NCBI GenBank assembly: GCA_963669285.2
Contig: CAXXSI010000014.1
Location: 1 to 64,000 of the forward strand
Source of the DNA: JAWKWH01 sp963669285
GTDB lineage: Bacteria; Pseudomonadota; Alphaproteobacteria; Rhizobiales; Rhizobiaceae
Direction of reading: 5' to 3'
Length of the DNA stretch: 64,000 nt
In this document: piece by piece, positions 55,045-64,000 of the stretch
Numbering within the stretch: position 1 is the stretch's first letter
Layout of the letters: each line of letters begins with the position of its first letter
Program-made: the position numbers and the translations under genes
The notes under the pieces: generated by a model
Databases searched by the model: none
Told to the model about the DNA's origin: nothing
What the model saw: only the letters and a program-made list of their open reading frames with translations

Positions 55045-56517
55045 TCATGCCTTTTCTGATGATTGCGGATCAGACGTTTCGGCTCCAGGCTCTCCGGCTC
55101 CGTCCTGCTTATTAGCCTTCTCGGGCCGTTGCCGCAGTTTTTCCGCTTCCGCAGCCGCCAGCATTCTCGCCGCCTCGGCGCGCGCTTTCGCCTGCCCTCT
55201 GCGGGCGCGCCTCTGGTATTTGGCCAACCGCCAAGCCCGATAGATGACTCGCAGCCGCCAAAGCCCCTCGCCAACATTGCCGATTTCCGACGAATAGGCT
55301 TCCGCAAGTGCCTCACGATAGGAGGAGTACCCTTCGGCAGCCAGGTCCTCCACCCGGTGAATCAGCGACATCCATGCCGGTGACAGCAGCAGTGTGACGG
55401 CAGTAACCGCGATTGCCAGTCGGTAAGTGTCGTAGCCCAGAACTCCTCCGGTAAAGCCGGCGGCGGCGAGCACGAAGGAAAACTCGCCGATCTGCGCCAT
55501 GGAAAGCCCGCCGATCAACGCGGTATCGCGGTCATAGCCGGTCATGCGCAACAGAAACACATTCAGCGCCGTCTTGGCGGCAATGACGAATACCGTTGAG
55601 CCGAGAACAACCCACAGATTGCGCCAGATGTAGTGGAGGTCGATCAGCAGCCCGATCGACAGGAAAAACACGACCAGCAGGATGCTCTGGATCGGCTCGA
55701 TGACCGGAATGACACGGGTGCGCAGGTTTGAGTTACCGATCACCAGTCCGGCAATGAATGCGCCATAGGCAGGCGATAGTCCGAAAGAGCCGGAAATGGC
55801 GGCCGCACCGAAGCAACCCGCCAGCGAACCGAGCGCCAGCAACTCCACATTGTCCTGGATCTGTTCGGCAAATGGCATTTTGAGTTTGGATTGCCGGCCC
55901 AGCCACCACAGCAGTCCCGCCAGCAGGACGACCGCAACTGTGATCTTCACAATCGTGTATCCGACCGCCACATCCTCGCCGCCGAGCGCGGAAACCAGAA
56001 TGAGCATCGGGACGATGGCTATGTCCTGGGCAATCAGAACGCCGACCGCGATTTTTCCGGCATCACCACGCAGTTCTCCCGCATCATCGAGAATCTTCAT
56101 GGCGACGACGGTTGAAGAGATGGCGATGATGAAGCCCAAAATGACTCCCTCCGCCGTCGAGGCGTCGGTCAGCCAGGATATTGCCATCCCGATACCCAAC
56201 GCGACCGTCAATTGCCCCGCTGCAACGATCAGCGCCGGGCGCAAACTGTAGACAAAAGCTTTCAGCGACAGTTCCGTGCCAATGAAAAACAGCAGCATCA
56301 GAACGCCCATCTCGGCCAATGAGGTGACGTTGTCGTTGGTGGCGATCAGACCAAAACCGGTTGGGCCCATGATCACGCCGGCAAGGATGAAACCGACCAA
56401 TGGCGGTTGTTTCAGCCGCGTCAAACCTAGACCAAGCACGACCGCGATCACGATGACGATTGCGATTTCGATTAGCGGAAATGCGTGGCCAGATGCGTGT
56501 TCCAATCGGGACTCCAA
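55045..56517 (-). CDS. Kef/CPA2-type cation:proton antiporter
   Basis: A monovalent-cation/H+ antiporter-2 of 490 residues with about 12 helices. GLTRLKQPPLVGFILAGVIM (helix 2, re-entrant PLVG), MKILDDAGELRGDAGKIAVG, VGVLIAQDIAIVPMLILVSA (the QD pair of the family core) and GGLSMAQIGEFSFVLAAAGF are diagnostic. No C-terminal RCK (TrkA-N) domain follows; instead there is a charged Lys/Ala/Glu-rich tail. The start is TTG 56517 or TTG 56505, as no ATG precedes the first helix. Likely substrate K+ or Na+. Confidence 0.88.
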   Translation of the reverse strand: MESRLEHASGHAFPLIEIAIVIVIAVVLGLGLTRLKQPPLVGFILAGVIMGPTGFGLIATNDNVTSLAEMGVLMLLFFIGTELSLKAFVYSLRPALIVAAGQLTVALGIGMAISWLTDASTAEGVILGFIIAISSTVVAMKILDDAGELRGDAGKIAVGVLIAQDIAIVPMLILVSALGGEDVAVGYTIVKITVAVVLLAGLLWWLGRQSKLKMPFAEQIQDNVELLALGSLAGCFGAAAISGSFGLSPAYGAFIAGLVIGNSNLRTRVIPVIEPIQSILLVVFFLSIGLLIDLHYIWRNLWVVLGSTVFVIAAKTALNVFLLRMTGYDRDTALIGGLSMAQIGEFSFVLAAAGFTGGVLGYDTYRLAIAVTAVTLLLSPAWMSLIHRVEDLAAEGYSSYREALAEAYSSEIGNVGEGLWRLRVIYRAWRLAKYQRRARRGQAKARAEAARMLAAAEAEKLRQRPEKANKQDGAGEPGAETSDPQSSEKA

Positions 56518-56681
56518 GTCGGTGGCTTCAAATTACCCTAGCCTCTGCCGTGCAATTGCAGCAACCGCAAGGCTGTCCGATTTGAATTTGTCCTTGATCA
56601 AAGTCAAAGTGGTGTGCTCCATGTAGGTTAAATACTGTGATGCGTTGTGCATGGCAAAACCGTTTAAATATGAGGTGATAC

Positions 56682-57075
56682 GTGAACTATTTTCGGATTC
56701 CGGCAATGATGTTGTGTTTGGCCGGCGCTGCCATGGTGGCAACCCCTGCCGCCGCAGAAGGCGATGTTGATGCCGGCAAAAAGGTCTTCAAGAAATGCAA
56801 GGCCTGCCATTTTGCCGACAAGGAGAAGAACAAGGTGGGACCGAGCCTGGTTGGCGTGTATGGGGCGCGAAGCCGGTGCGGTCGAGGGATTCAAGTATTC
56901 CGACGCGATGAAGGAATCGGGCATCGTCTGGACGCCGGAGTCCATGGCTCCTTATTTGAAGAAGCCGAAGGAAGCTGTTCCCGGCACGAAGATGGCATTT
57001 GCCGGACTGAAGAAGGACGAAGACATCGCCAACGTGATCGCTTACCTCCAGGAGGTCACTGTACCGGCCGAGTAG
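56682..57075 (+). CDS. Class I cytochrome c, cytochrome c2-like (one frame break)
   Basis: A periplasmic electron carrier. The signal peptide (MMLCLAGAAMVATPAAAE) is followed by KVFKKCKACHFADKEKNKVG with the CxxCH haem site and GPSLVGVYG. One extra G in GGGG at 56862-56865 breaks the frame. Without it the protein continues REAGAVEGFKYSDAMKESGI and PGTKMAFAGLKKDEDIANVI, with the distal Met ligand in the TKM motif. The span is 3x131+1 nt, about 130 residues. GTG 56682 is the start. Confidence 0.88.
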
Positions 57076-57116
57076 GCGGCGATCTCTGCGCTTTTCAGCG
57101 AATAGACACGAGCAAC

Positions 57117-57147
57117 AAGCGGAGCCTTAGGGTTTCGCTTTTTCTTT
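57117..57147 (+). terminator. Predicted rho-independent terminator after cytochrome c
   Basis: AAGCGGA (57117-57123) pairs with TTCGCTT (57134-57140) in a 7-bp stem with one G-U, with a 10-nt loop, followed by TTTCTTT. It lies 42 nt after the cytochrome stop and just before the convergent DMT gene end. Confidence 0.55.
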
Positions 57148-57166
57148 CATGCCTACACTTGCGCGG

Positions 57167-58084
57167 TCACATCTTGGCGGCATTGACCGGAGGTGTTTTG
57201 ATCTTTTGCGCCGCAATGGCCTCGCGGTGAGAGATGAAGGTTGCCGCGGCAACAACAATTCCGCCGCCCAGAACCACGAACGGATCGACCGGTTCGCCAA
57301 ACGCGACGATACCAAGCAAAGCAGCCCATACGAGCTGCAATATACCGACGGGCTGGGTGACGGTTAGCGGTGCGGCGCGGAAAGCCTGTGTCATCGTGTA
57401 GTGGCCGATGGTCGCGAATACCGCTGTCATTGCCAGCCAGAAAAGTTCCGAAGCACTCGGCGTGGTCCAGCTTAAAATCGCACCGGGCAGCAACACAATC
57501 GTGCAGATGATCGACAGCATGACGACGATGACCATGGTGTCCTCGCTGGCGGTCAGACGTTTCGCCAACAGGAAGGAAGCCGCAAACATCGGCGCTGCCA
57601 GCACCTGGGCGAGCTGGCCCAGTGATACTTCCTGAAATCCCGGGCGCAGGATGATCACCGCGCCGAGCAAGGCCACCACAATGGCTGCGATCCGACGGAA
57701 GTGAAGCCGCTCACCAAAAAAGACCGCCGCTCCGATGGCCACAAATATCGGCGAAATATAGCCAAGCGCCGTTACTTCAGCGATCGGAATGCGGGCCATG
57801 GCAAAAAACCACAGCGTCACCGCAATGCCATGAACCAAACCTCGCGCGATATGAATTCGAGCAGACTGCGCCGTTAGCCGCTGCTTGAAGATGCGTTTCA
57901 GGAACGGCAGAAAAATCAGAACGCCAAACAGGTAGCGGATGAACGCCGCCTGCCCGGCAGCAATATCGGATCCGACATAGCGGACGATGCCGGTCACCGC
58001 GACGAAACAGAATGTTGTGAGTACCATCCATCCGATTCCGGCAAGGACGGATTCTCCGGACCGTGTGCCGGCCACCGTACTCAC
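57167..58084 (-). CDS. EamA/DMT-family transporter
   Basis: A ten-helix drug/metabolite transporter of 305 residues, intact. The two EamA repeats are residues 17-145 (MVLTTFCFVAVTGIVRYVGS; ARIPIAEVTALGYISPIFVA; GAAVFFGERLHFRRI) and 160-290 (AFRAAPLTVTQPVGILQLVW; GIVAFGEPVDPFVVLGGGIV). GTG 58084 is the start. It resembles S-adenosylmethionine/riboflavin-type DMT carriers, but the substrate is unknown. Confidence 0.85.
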   Translation of the reverse strand: MSTVAGTRSGESVLAGIGWMVLTTFCFVAVTGIVRYVGSDIAAGQAAFIRYLFGVLIFLPFLKRIFKQRLTAQSARIHIARGLVHGIAVTLWFFAMARIPIAEVTALGYISPIFVAIGAAVFFGERLHFRRIAAIVVALLGAVIILRPGFQEVSLGQLAQVLAAPMFAASFLLAKRLTASEDTMVIVVMLSIICTIVLLPGAILSWTTPSASELFWLAMTAVFATIGHYTMTQAFRAAPLTVTQPVGILQLVWAALLGIVAFGEPVDPFVVLGGGIVVAAATFISHREAIAAQKIKTPPVNAAKM

Positions 58085-58270
58085 AACGGGTCAAGGCCGA
58101 CAGGCAACGAATGCGATGTGATTTCGTGGATCAGCTCGGACTCCGGGCAGAAGAGACAAGGAGCACGGACATTAGACGACATCGAATTTTGCGCAAGGTG
58201 TCCGGCGTGGACAAGATCGCGCGGCGCAATTACCGTCCGCCGGCACTGCGACCATCATTGGTGATATCCT

Positions 58271-59017
58271 ATGAAACACAAAACCGCGATTGTCACCGGC
58301 GCTTCCAGCGGCATTGGTTTCGCCACTGCCCGGCACCTGGCGGAGAAACAACTGGCCGTTCACGCCGTCGCCCGGCGGGCAGAACGGCTCGAAGAACTGG
58401 CAAAGACGCCGGGTATTGTGCCGCATGTTGTCGACGTGCGCGATACACCCACCCTGGAGGCGGTGTTCGGCGATCTTGAGGTCGATGTGCTGGTCAACAA
58501 CGCAGGCACCGGGCGCGGTTTTACCGGTGTCGCAAATGCATCGGTTGACGATATCGAACAGGCCATCGGCACCAATGTGACTGCCACCTTGCAGATGTTG
58601 CGCATCGTTGCGCCCGGCATGGTCAAGCGCGGCCACGGGCATATCGTCAACGTCGGTTCGACCGCCGGGCTCTATCCTGCCGCGTCAGCCATCTACGGCG
58701 GCAGCAAGGGCGCAATCCGCATGCTCGGCCCCAATCTGCGTCTGGAGCTGCAGGGCACCGGCATTCGCGTGACCGAAATCTGTCCCGGACGGGTGAAGTC
58801 GGAGTTTTACGACGCCGCGATTGACGACGGCGATCAGGCGGCACGGATCAAGACGTCAGGCATTGAAGACCTGAGCCCACAAGATGTGGCAGACGTCATA
58901 TGGTACGCGTTGAGCGCCCCCAGCCATGTCAACATCAGCTCCGTCGAGATCGTACCGACCGAACAAAGCTATGGCGGCATGCAGATGGTGCCTACGTCAC
59001 GCGATCCGCAGAGTTAA
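58271..59017 (+). CDS. Short-chain dehydrogenase/reductase (YdfG-like 3-hydroxy acid dehydrogenase type)
   Basis: A classical SDR of 248 residues. TGASSGIG (9-16) is the cofactor loop, with R36 in VARRAERLEELA favouring NADP(H). NNAG is at 76-79. The catalytic S130 (NVGSTAG), Y142 and K146 (IYGGSKGAIR) are all in place. C-terminal ADVIWYALSAPSHVNISSVE plus IVPTEQS is the pattern of YdfG/malonic-semialdehyde or serine dehydrogenases. ATG 58271. Its stop overlaps the convergent decarboxylase-like gene by 4 nt. Confidence 0.87.
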   Translation: MKHKTAIVTGASSGIGFATARHLAEKQLAVHAVARRAERLEELAKTPGIVPHVVDVRDTPTLEAVFGDLEVDVLVNNAGTGRGFTGVANASVDDIEQAIGTNVTATLQMLRIVAPGMVKRGHGHIVNVGSTAGLYPAASAIYGGSKGAIRMLGPNLRLELQGTGIRVTEICPGRVKSEFYDAAIDDGDQAARIKTSGIEDLSPQDVADVIWYALSAPSHVNISSVEIVPTEQSYGGMQMVPTSRDPQS

Positions 59018-60234
59018 TCCGCCATTGTCTCCAGGCTGGCAAAACTTTCCGGTGCAACGCCCTCGTCAAACGGCGTTGCGACTTCGACGAATGTGTCGGG
59101 GTAAAAACCATTGAAGCGGCTGCGAAGTGCCAGCGAATAGGCGCCGATATGCCCGATCTCGATCCAGTCGCCGGTCGCCACCGTTTCCGGCAGCCAAAAC
59201 GGGCGCGACAGTATATCGACCGAATCGCATGTGGCGCCACAGACCTTGAACGGCACGACGTTACCCGCCTTGCCTGAGCGGCTGCGTATCGCTGGATCAG
59301 GTATGAAACGGGCCGGCAGCGTGATCTTGCCAGTCCATGAATCCGACAGCGACGCCCAGATGCCGTCGTTGATGTAGATCCGCCTGCCCTTTCGCAGCAG
59401 CACACGGACGATCAGCGAGAAAGCCCGGGCCACGACTACTCGGCCAGGTTCTGCCACCAGCGGAAGATCATCGAATGCCCATTCTTTCAAGTCGCCGCGC
59501 AGCCGCGACATCAACTGCCCGATAGAGGGCATTTCGACCGCCTTGCGTCGCGGATCGTGACCATATTCGGCCGGAAATCCGCCACCAACATCCAGGCCCG
59601 CCAGTTCAACACCGGCGCGGTTGCGCACCCAGTCGGCAGACGCCAGAGCGCGTTCGTAAGTGTCGGGATCGGCGATCTGGCTGCCGACATGGAAGCATAT
59701 GCCGACCTTGTAGCCGATCCGGGCGATCCGCTGCAGCAACTCGACGGCATGTGCCGGCGCTGCGCCGAATTTCTTCGACAGCTCGTAAGCTGCATGTCCC
59801 TTCGTCTGCAGTCGCACGAAGACCGTCACCGACCCGGGATCGATATCAAGAGCACGGACGATGCGGGTCAGCTTGGCCACTTCGTCCTCATGATCGACGG
59901 CAATGGCGCGAATCTTGTAGTTTTCCAGTGCCAGCCGGATGTCGGACTGCGCCTTGACCGGGTGCATGTAGAGCATCTCGGCTTTGGGTGCGACTGCGTG
60001 AACGGCCGCAAATTCAGCCGGCGACGCCACGTCAAAAGCACTTATTCCCGCATCCACCAACGCCTGCAGGACCATCGGTTCGCCGTTGGTTTTCACCGCA
60101 TATGCGGTTTGACCGGGAAACATCTCCATAAACGACCTGGCATCCGCCTTCAGTACCTCCGGGCGGAAACAATACACAGGCTGATCGGGCCGCAGCGACA
60201 GCGCAGCTTCACGCGCATTTTCAAACCGTTCCAT
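59014..60234 (-). CDS. Ornithine/diaminopimelate decarboxylase family (alanine racemase-fold PLP decarboxylase)
   Basis: A fold-type III PLP decarboxylase of 406 residues. The Schiff-base lysine is K48 in GQTAYAVKTNGEP. GICFHVGSQ, LDVGGGFPAEYG and LVAEPGRVVVARAF bind PLP phosphate. VCGATCDSVDIL carries the Cys-Asp pair contributed across the dimer. Length and the CDS motif favour an ornithine-type rather than DAP decarboxylase, which would make putrescine. The segment GGFPAEYGHDPRRKAVEMPS differs from standard ODCs, so another basic amino acid is possible. ATG 60234. It is divergent from the next DMT gene. Confidence 0.83.
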   Translation of the reverse strand: MERFENAREAALSLRPDQPVYCFRPEVLKADARSFMEMFPGQTAYAVKTNGEPMVLQALVDAGISAFDVASPAEFAAVHAVAPKAEMLYMHPVKAQSDIRLALENYKIRAIAVDHEDEVAKLTRIVRALDIDPGSVTVFVRLQTKGHAAYELSKKFGAAPAHAVELLQRIARIGYKVGICFHVGSQIADPDTYERALASADWVRNRAGVELAGLDVGGGFPAEYGHDPRRKAVEMPSIGQLMSRLRGDLKEWAFDDLPLVAEPGRVVVARAFSLIVRVLLRKGRRIYINDGIWASLSDSWTGKITLPARFIPDPAIRSRSGKAGNVVPFKVCGATCDSVDILSRPFWLPETVATGDWIEIGHIGAYSLALRSRFNGFYPDTFVEVATPFDEGVAPESFASLETMAD

Positions 60235-60315
60235 TGATCCTCCAACGGGTGCAAGAACCGGGTGGTGTCTTCGCCTGTGAAGCCGTATGGCTGCGCGATG
60301 TCAAGGAGAGGATTG

Positions 60316-61284
60316 ATGTCCGATCAGCAAAAACACACTGATGGCTTTGCCGATAGCGATGCCAATGACAGCCGCCCACCTGGTCCGATGTCGTTGATTG
60401 CATGGCTGCAACTGCTCGCGCTCGGCGTGGTCTGGGGTGCATCATTCTTTTTTGCACGCGTTGCGGTTATTGAAATTCCGCCTCTGACGCTCGTGCTGTT
60501 TCGCGTTGGCATTGCCGCCGTCGCGCTGCACATTTATCTGGTCGTCTGCCGCATCTCGTTCATGCCGGCAATCCGCCGCGCCGGCCCCTATCTCGTGCTG
60601 GCGACCATCAACAATGTTATTCCGTTCTCGTTGATATTTGTCGGCCAAACCGAACTTGGAGCCGGTCTGGCCGCCATCCTCAACGCCACAACACCGTTCT
60701 GGACGGTCTTCGTTGCCAACTGGCTCACCGATGACGAACGAATTTCACTCGCCAAGATAGTCGGAGTGAGCGCCGGAATAGCCGGAACGGCGGTCATGAT
60801 CGGACCGGGCTTCCTGGCAGATCTGGGTGCGCCGATCTGGGCCAAACTCGCAATTGTCGGCGCAGCAATTTCGTATGCGTTTGCAGTCATTTATGCCAAG
60901 CGGTTCAAGAAGGTTGAGCCGGTCGTTACCGCAACCGGACAGTTAACCGCTTCAACAGTGATCATGCTGCCGCTGGTATTTGTCATCGACGGGGTGGCGG
61001 CGATATCCGGCATCAGCATTCCGGTGTGGGCCTCTGTGCTCGCCCTGGCTCTGGTGTCGACCGCGCTCGCCTACATTTTGTATTTCACACTGATCGCCAA
61101 TGCCGGTGCGACCAATGCTTCGCTGGTAACTCTAGTTGTCCCCGTCAGCGCCATATTGCTCGGCGCCCTGTTCCTTGGCGAACGCCTCGAACTCTACGAA
61201 TTTGCGGGCATGGTGCTCATTACCTTGGGATTGATCGTTATCGACGGACGGCTGTTTGCAAGGCGCCGGATAAACTCCCGCTAA
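60316..61284 (+). CDS. EamA/DMT-family transporter
   Basis: A ten-helix exporter-type protein of 322 residues with two EamA repeats. LLALGVVWGASFFFARVAVI and INNVIPFSLIFVGQTELGAG are in the first half, TNASLVTLVVPVSAILLGAL plus FLGERLELYEFAGMVLITLG at the end of the second. ATG 60316, with AAGGAGAGG 8 nt upstream, is preferred over an in-frame ATG at 60262. About 30 polar residues precede the first helix. The divergent decarboxylase suggests polyamine or amino-acid export, but this is only context. Confidence 0.83.
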   Translation: MSDQQKHTDGFADSDANDSRPPGPMSLIAWLQLLALGVVWGASFFFARVAVIEIPPLTLVLFRVGIAAVALHIYLVVCRISFMPAIRRAGPYLVLATINNVIPFSLIFVGQTELGAGLAAILNATTPFWTVFVANWLTDDERISLAKIVGVSAGIAGTAVMIGPGFLADLGAPIWAKLAIVGAAISYAFAVIYAKRFKKVEPVVTATGQLTASTVIMLPLVFVIDGVAAISGISIPVWASVLALALVSTALAYILYFTLIANAGATNASLVTLVVPVSAILLGALFLGERLELYEFAGMVLITLGLIVIDGRLFARRRINSR

Positions 61285-61362
61285 CCGGTGAATCCAAAGC
61301 GCTTTTTGACGGCGCCGACAACCCTTGGCATTGTTGCCCGGCAATCAAACGGGACCAACACC

Positions 61363-62486
61363 ATGGAAGAACCGACATTTTCCATCGGCATAGAAGAGGA
61401 ATACCTCCTCGTCGACGCGAAAACCTATGATCTGGCGGCAGCACCGGAAGAGATGATGACCGAGTGCACCGAAAAGGCGGGCGGCCAAGTCAGTCCGGAA
61501 TTTCTTCAATGTCAGATCGAGGTCGGTACAGCGGTCTGCTCTTCGATTGGCGAGGCGAGGAAAGAACTTGTCCGACTGCGCACGATGGTCCGCGACACCG
61601 CCGAAAAATACGGTCTCGCCCCGATTGCCGCTTCCACGCATCCGTTTGCGGAATGGGACAAACAGCATTTCACCGACAAGCAGCGCTACCGCCAGTTGGA
61701 GCGCGACCTGGCCGGCGTGGCCCGCCGCATGTTGATTTGCGGCATGCATGTGCATGTGGGAATCGACGATGACGATTTGCGCATCGACCTATTGCGTCAG
61801 TTTCCCTATTTCCTGCCGCATCTGCTGGCCCTGTCGACCTCGTCGCCGTTCTGGGAAGGCCGCGATACCGGCCTTTGCTCCTATCGCCTGACCGTGTTCG
61901 ACAATCTGCCGCGAACCGGTTTGCCGCCCGATTTTCACAGTTGGCGCGAATATCAGAATTCGCTGCGCGTTCTGACCGAAAATCGCGTCATCGAGGACAC
62001 GACGAAAATCTGGTGGGATGTGCGCCCGTCTGCCCGGTTTCCGACGCTGGAATCGCGCATCTGCGATGTGATGCCGAACCTCGAGGACGCCTTGACGATC
62101 GGCGCACTCACCCAATGCCTTATGCGCATGTTGTACCGGCTTCGTTTGCAACAATCAGCGTTGGCGTGTGTACGACAATTTCCTTGTTGGCGAGAACCGC
62201 TGGCGTGCGCAGCGTTATGGCACTTCAGAAGGATTGATCGACTTCGGTCAGCGAAAAAATCGTACCTTTCGACGAACTGCTCGACGAATTGATCCATCTG
62301 CTGGCCGAGGATGCACAGGCGTTGGACTGCGTTACCGAGGTCGAAAATGCCCGCGATATCTTGAGACGCGGCACAAGCGCAGAACGGCAGCGGGTGGTGT
62401 TTACCGAGGCGATGAAAGAGCACGGTAACGAGGAACGCGCATTGAAACAGGTTGTCCAAATGCTGGTTGAACAGTTTTGCGGCTAG
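61363..62486 (+). CDS. YbdK-type carboxylate-amine ligase (glutamate--cysteine ligase 2 family), frameshifted
   Basis: An ATP-dependent gamma-glutamyl-ligase-like enzyme. FSIGIEEEYLLVDAKTYDLA (metal-binding Glu cluster), QCQIEVGTAVCSSIGEARKE, ICGMHVHVGI and SRICDVMPNLEDALTIGALT are family hallmarks. Near 62150 the frame shifts to VYDNFLVGENRWRAQRYGTS, and near 62240 again to the C-terminal LDELIHLLAEDAQALDCVTE. The repaired length is about 375 residues. Members have weak glutamate-cysteine ligase activity, and the natural substrate is uncertain. Confidence 0.85.
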
Positions 62487-62543
62487 GATGTTTCTGTCCG
62501 GCCAGAAGGACATATCTCACATTTCTCAACGCGGGTACCGTCG

Positions 62544-63788
62544 ATGTTGTCGCTGACTGAAATCACTGCCGACCTCAAGGCCGGGCGTCTTTCCACTACC
62601 GAGGGGCTGGACCACAGTTTCGATGCCATCGACCGGCACGAAGCGGCCATCGGTGCATTTGAGGCCATAGCAGATCGCGGGGCGGTAGCCGCGGGCAAAT
62701 CCGGACCGTTGTCGGGTATCGCCATCGGCGTAAAGGATATTTTCGATACCGCCGATCTGCCGACCACCTACGGTTCACCGATCTACCACGATCACCGGCC
62801 ACGCGCCGATGCGGCAATCGTCGCCATGGCAAGAAACGCCGGTGCAACCATCATCGGCAAAACCGTAACCGCGGAATTCGCCTTCTTCCATCCGGGTAAA
62901 ACCCGCAACCCGCACAGCCTTGAGCACTCACCCGGCGGATCGTCGTCGGGATCGGCCGCAGCGGTTGCCGCAGGTATGATACCGGTCGCGATTGGCACCC
63001 AGACCGGCGGATCAATCATCCGTCCGGCCTCATTTTGCGGAGTGGTAGGGTACAAGCCCAGTTTTCGACTGATGCCGGTGACGGGAATGAAACCGTTCTC
63101 CTGGTCGCTCGACACGGCAGGCCTGTTCGCGGCCACGGTTGCTGATGTCGGCTTGTTCGCGGAACTGTTGACCGGCAGACCGCTGCGCGTCGAAGCCGGC
63201 AACCGGCGACCACTGCGAATCGGCTTTTACCGGACCAGCGTTTGGGAGGAGGCGAATCCGGAAATGCGCGACGCCGTCGGAAGTGCTGCGCTGACCGCCC
63301 AGCAGGCCGGCGCCACGGTCGTCGAGGTCGCGGAACCGCAGATTCTGGCAGATGCCCGGGATATCCACACCACGATACAGGATTTCGAGGGCGCACTGGC
63401 CCTTTCGGGTGAATTGCATCTCTACCGCTCACAGCTGTCGGAAAAACTGGTCGAAACGCTGGAATCGGGTCGCCTCATTGATCCTGCGGGATATGACGCC
63501 GCACGCAGCATCGCACGCAGAGCGCGGAAAACGGCAACCGCCTTGTTCGAAGATATCGATGTTTTGCTGACGCCATCAGCACCTGGAATCGCGCCGGAAG
63601 GCCACGACACAACCGGCGAGCCGACGTTCAACAAATTATGGACACTGACCGGAAATCCGTGCCTGAACGTTCCCGCCACCGCAAATGTGTCCGGATTGCC
63701 GCTCGGTGTTCAAATCGTCGGCCGGTTTGGTCGTGACCAACAGGCGATTCAGGCGGCATCATGGCTGGAAACAGTTCTGAGGTCTTAA
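62544..63788 (+). CDS. Amidase signature family protein
   Basis: A Ser-cisSer-Lys amidohydrolase of 414 residues, intact. K64 (IAIGVKDIFDT), the Gly/Ser loop SPGGSSSGSAAAVAAG (cis-Ser near 133) and the nucleophile S157 in GTQTGGSIIRPASF form the triad. The C-terminal NPCLNVPATANVSGLPLGVQ is also typical. It resembles GatA-like and small-molecule amidases. No GatB/GatC lies nearby, so a role in tRNA amidation is unlikely. ATG 62544 is 57 nt after the YbdK-type gene, with which it could act on gamma-glutamyl or other amides. Confidence 0.87.
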   Translation: MLSLTEITADLKAGRLSTTEGLDHSFDAIDRHEAAIGAFEAIADRGAVAAGKSGPLSGIAIGVKDIFDTADLPTTYGSPIYHDHRPRADAAIVAMARNAGATIIGKTVTAEFAFFHPGKTRNPHSLEHSPGGSSSGSAAAVAAGMIPVAIGTQTGGSIIRPASFCGVVGYKPSFRLMPVTGMKPFSWSLDTAGLFAATVADVGLFAELLTGRPLRVEAGNRRPLRIGFYRTSVWEEANPEMRDAVGSAALTAQQAGATVVEVAEPQILADARDIHTTIQDFEGALALSGELHLYRSQLSEKLVETLESGRLIDPAGYDAARSIARRARKTATALFEDIDVLLTPSAPGIAPEGHDTTGEPTFNKLWTLTGNPCLNVPATANVSGLPLGVQIVGRFGRDQQAIQAASWLETVLRS

Positions 63789-63978
63789 TATTCGTGATTA
63801 ATTGTTCACGTTGTTAATCGAAAACTTGATGGCGCAATACATCTGAATTTTCAGTTGGATATCGCGGTCTTATACAAGAGTTAACCACATGATTTTTTGC
63901 GCTGCAGCATCAAAAACTCTTGCGTCTGGATTAATCGTTATTAGATTCTTGGACCAGTCTTCAAAGGAGGCTTGAGCC

Positions 63979-64000
63979 ATGGGACTTTCCCGTTCATTCA
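63979..64000 (+). CDS. Start of an unidentified gene, cut by the window edge
   Basis: ATG 63979 follows AAAGGAGG with an 8-nt spacer, a strong ribosome site, and reads MGLSRSF before the sequence ends. Too little is present to identify a product. The 190 bp upstream (63789-63978) is AT-rich and probably holds its promoter. Confidence 0.4.

Noticed and set aside
62544..63788. Amidase as GatA of the Glu-tRNA(Gln) amidotransferase
   Set aside because: The length (414 residues) is short for GatA, the C-terminal region differs, and no gatB or gatC is adjacent.
1..64000. Mobile elements, prophage, CRISPR arrays, tRNA or rRNA genes
   Set aside because: I looked for transposase or integrase motifs, regularly spaced repeats and tRNA-like cloverleaf sequence and found none. 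A tRNA or Rfam scan would be needed to exclude a missed small RNA.

Overview
This window looks like a chromosomal segment from an alphaproteobacterium of the order Hyphomicrobiales (Rhizobiales). The evidence is a complete minus-strand division/cell-wall (dcw) cluster, an FtsZ whose C-terminus reads LEIPAFLRRQAN once frames are repaired, a meso-DAP type MurE, and the general gene content (TRAP transporter, GMC oxidoreductase, 5-oxoprolinase-like protein). Genus cannot be fixed by eye. I saw no tRNA, rRNA, insertion sequence, prophage or CRISPR array.

Layout. (1) 1-20981, minus strand: mraZ-rsmH-ftsL-ftsI-murE-murF-mraY-murD-ftsW-murG-murC-murB-[MATE exporter]-ddlB-ftsQ-ftsA-ftsZ-lpxC. Many junctions overlap (ATGA or TGATG). 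A predicted promoter with MraZ-type repeats lies at 21166-21200. (2) 21.4-28.9 kb: a PLP-dependent gamma-family enzyme, the RNase P RNA gene, a decayed monooxygenase-like gene, an arsenate reductase/aquaporin pair, a DUF5071 protein, a lytic transglycosylase, a muramoyl amidase, a TerB-DnaJ protein and a DMT exporter. (3) 28.9-36.4 kb: GMC oxidoreductase, aldo/keto reductase, MarR-like regulator, and a fused HyuA-HyuB (5-oxoprolinase-like) gene behind a 16-bp palindrome. (4) 36.4-47.4 kb: a catabolic island. It holds a nitroreductase-OsmC-TRAP-intradiol dioxygenase operon, a malonyl-CoA decarboxylase-GntR pair, an HMGL-like/GST pair and a secreted metallo-hydrolase. All four transcription units carry copies of one palindrome, AATATCGATATT, on predicted promoters. 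This is the best candidate here for an undescribed regulon and pathway. (5) 47.5-50.9 kb: homocysteine S-methyltransferase family gene, LysR regulator and MFS carrier, with a shared 12-bp element. (6) 50.9-64 kb: envelope genes (serine beta-lactamase-like protein, GH25 lipoprotein, MltB), a Kef-type antiporter, cytochrome c, two DMT exporters, SDR, ornithine decarboxylase-like enzyme, YbdK-type ligase and an amidase.

Quality warning. Single-base indels break many genes, including essential ones (ftsZ, ftsA, ftsQ, ddlB, murB, murC, murF, ftsW, mraZ). They are very dense in 0.6-9.6 kb and absent, as far as I can see, from about 32.4 to 56.8 kb. Several fall in short homopolymers, and total gene lengths agree with small net indel counts. 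I read them as sequence or assembly errors. For broken genes I give the span of the whole repaired gene and say where the frame changes.
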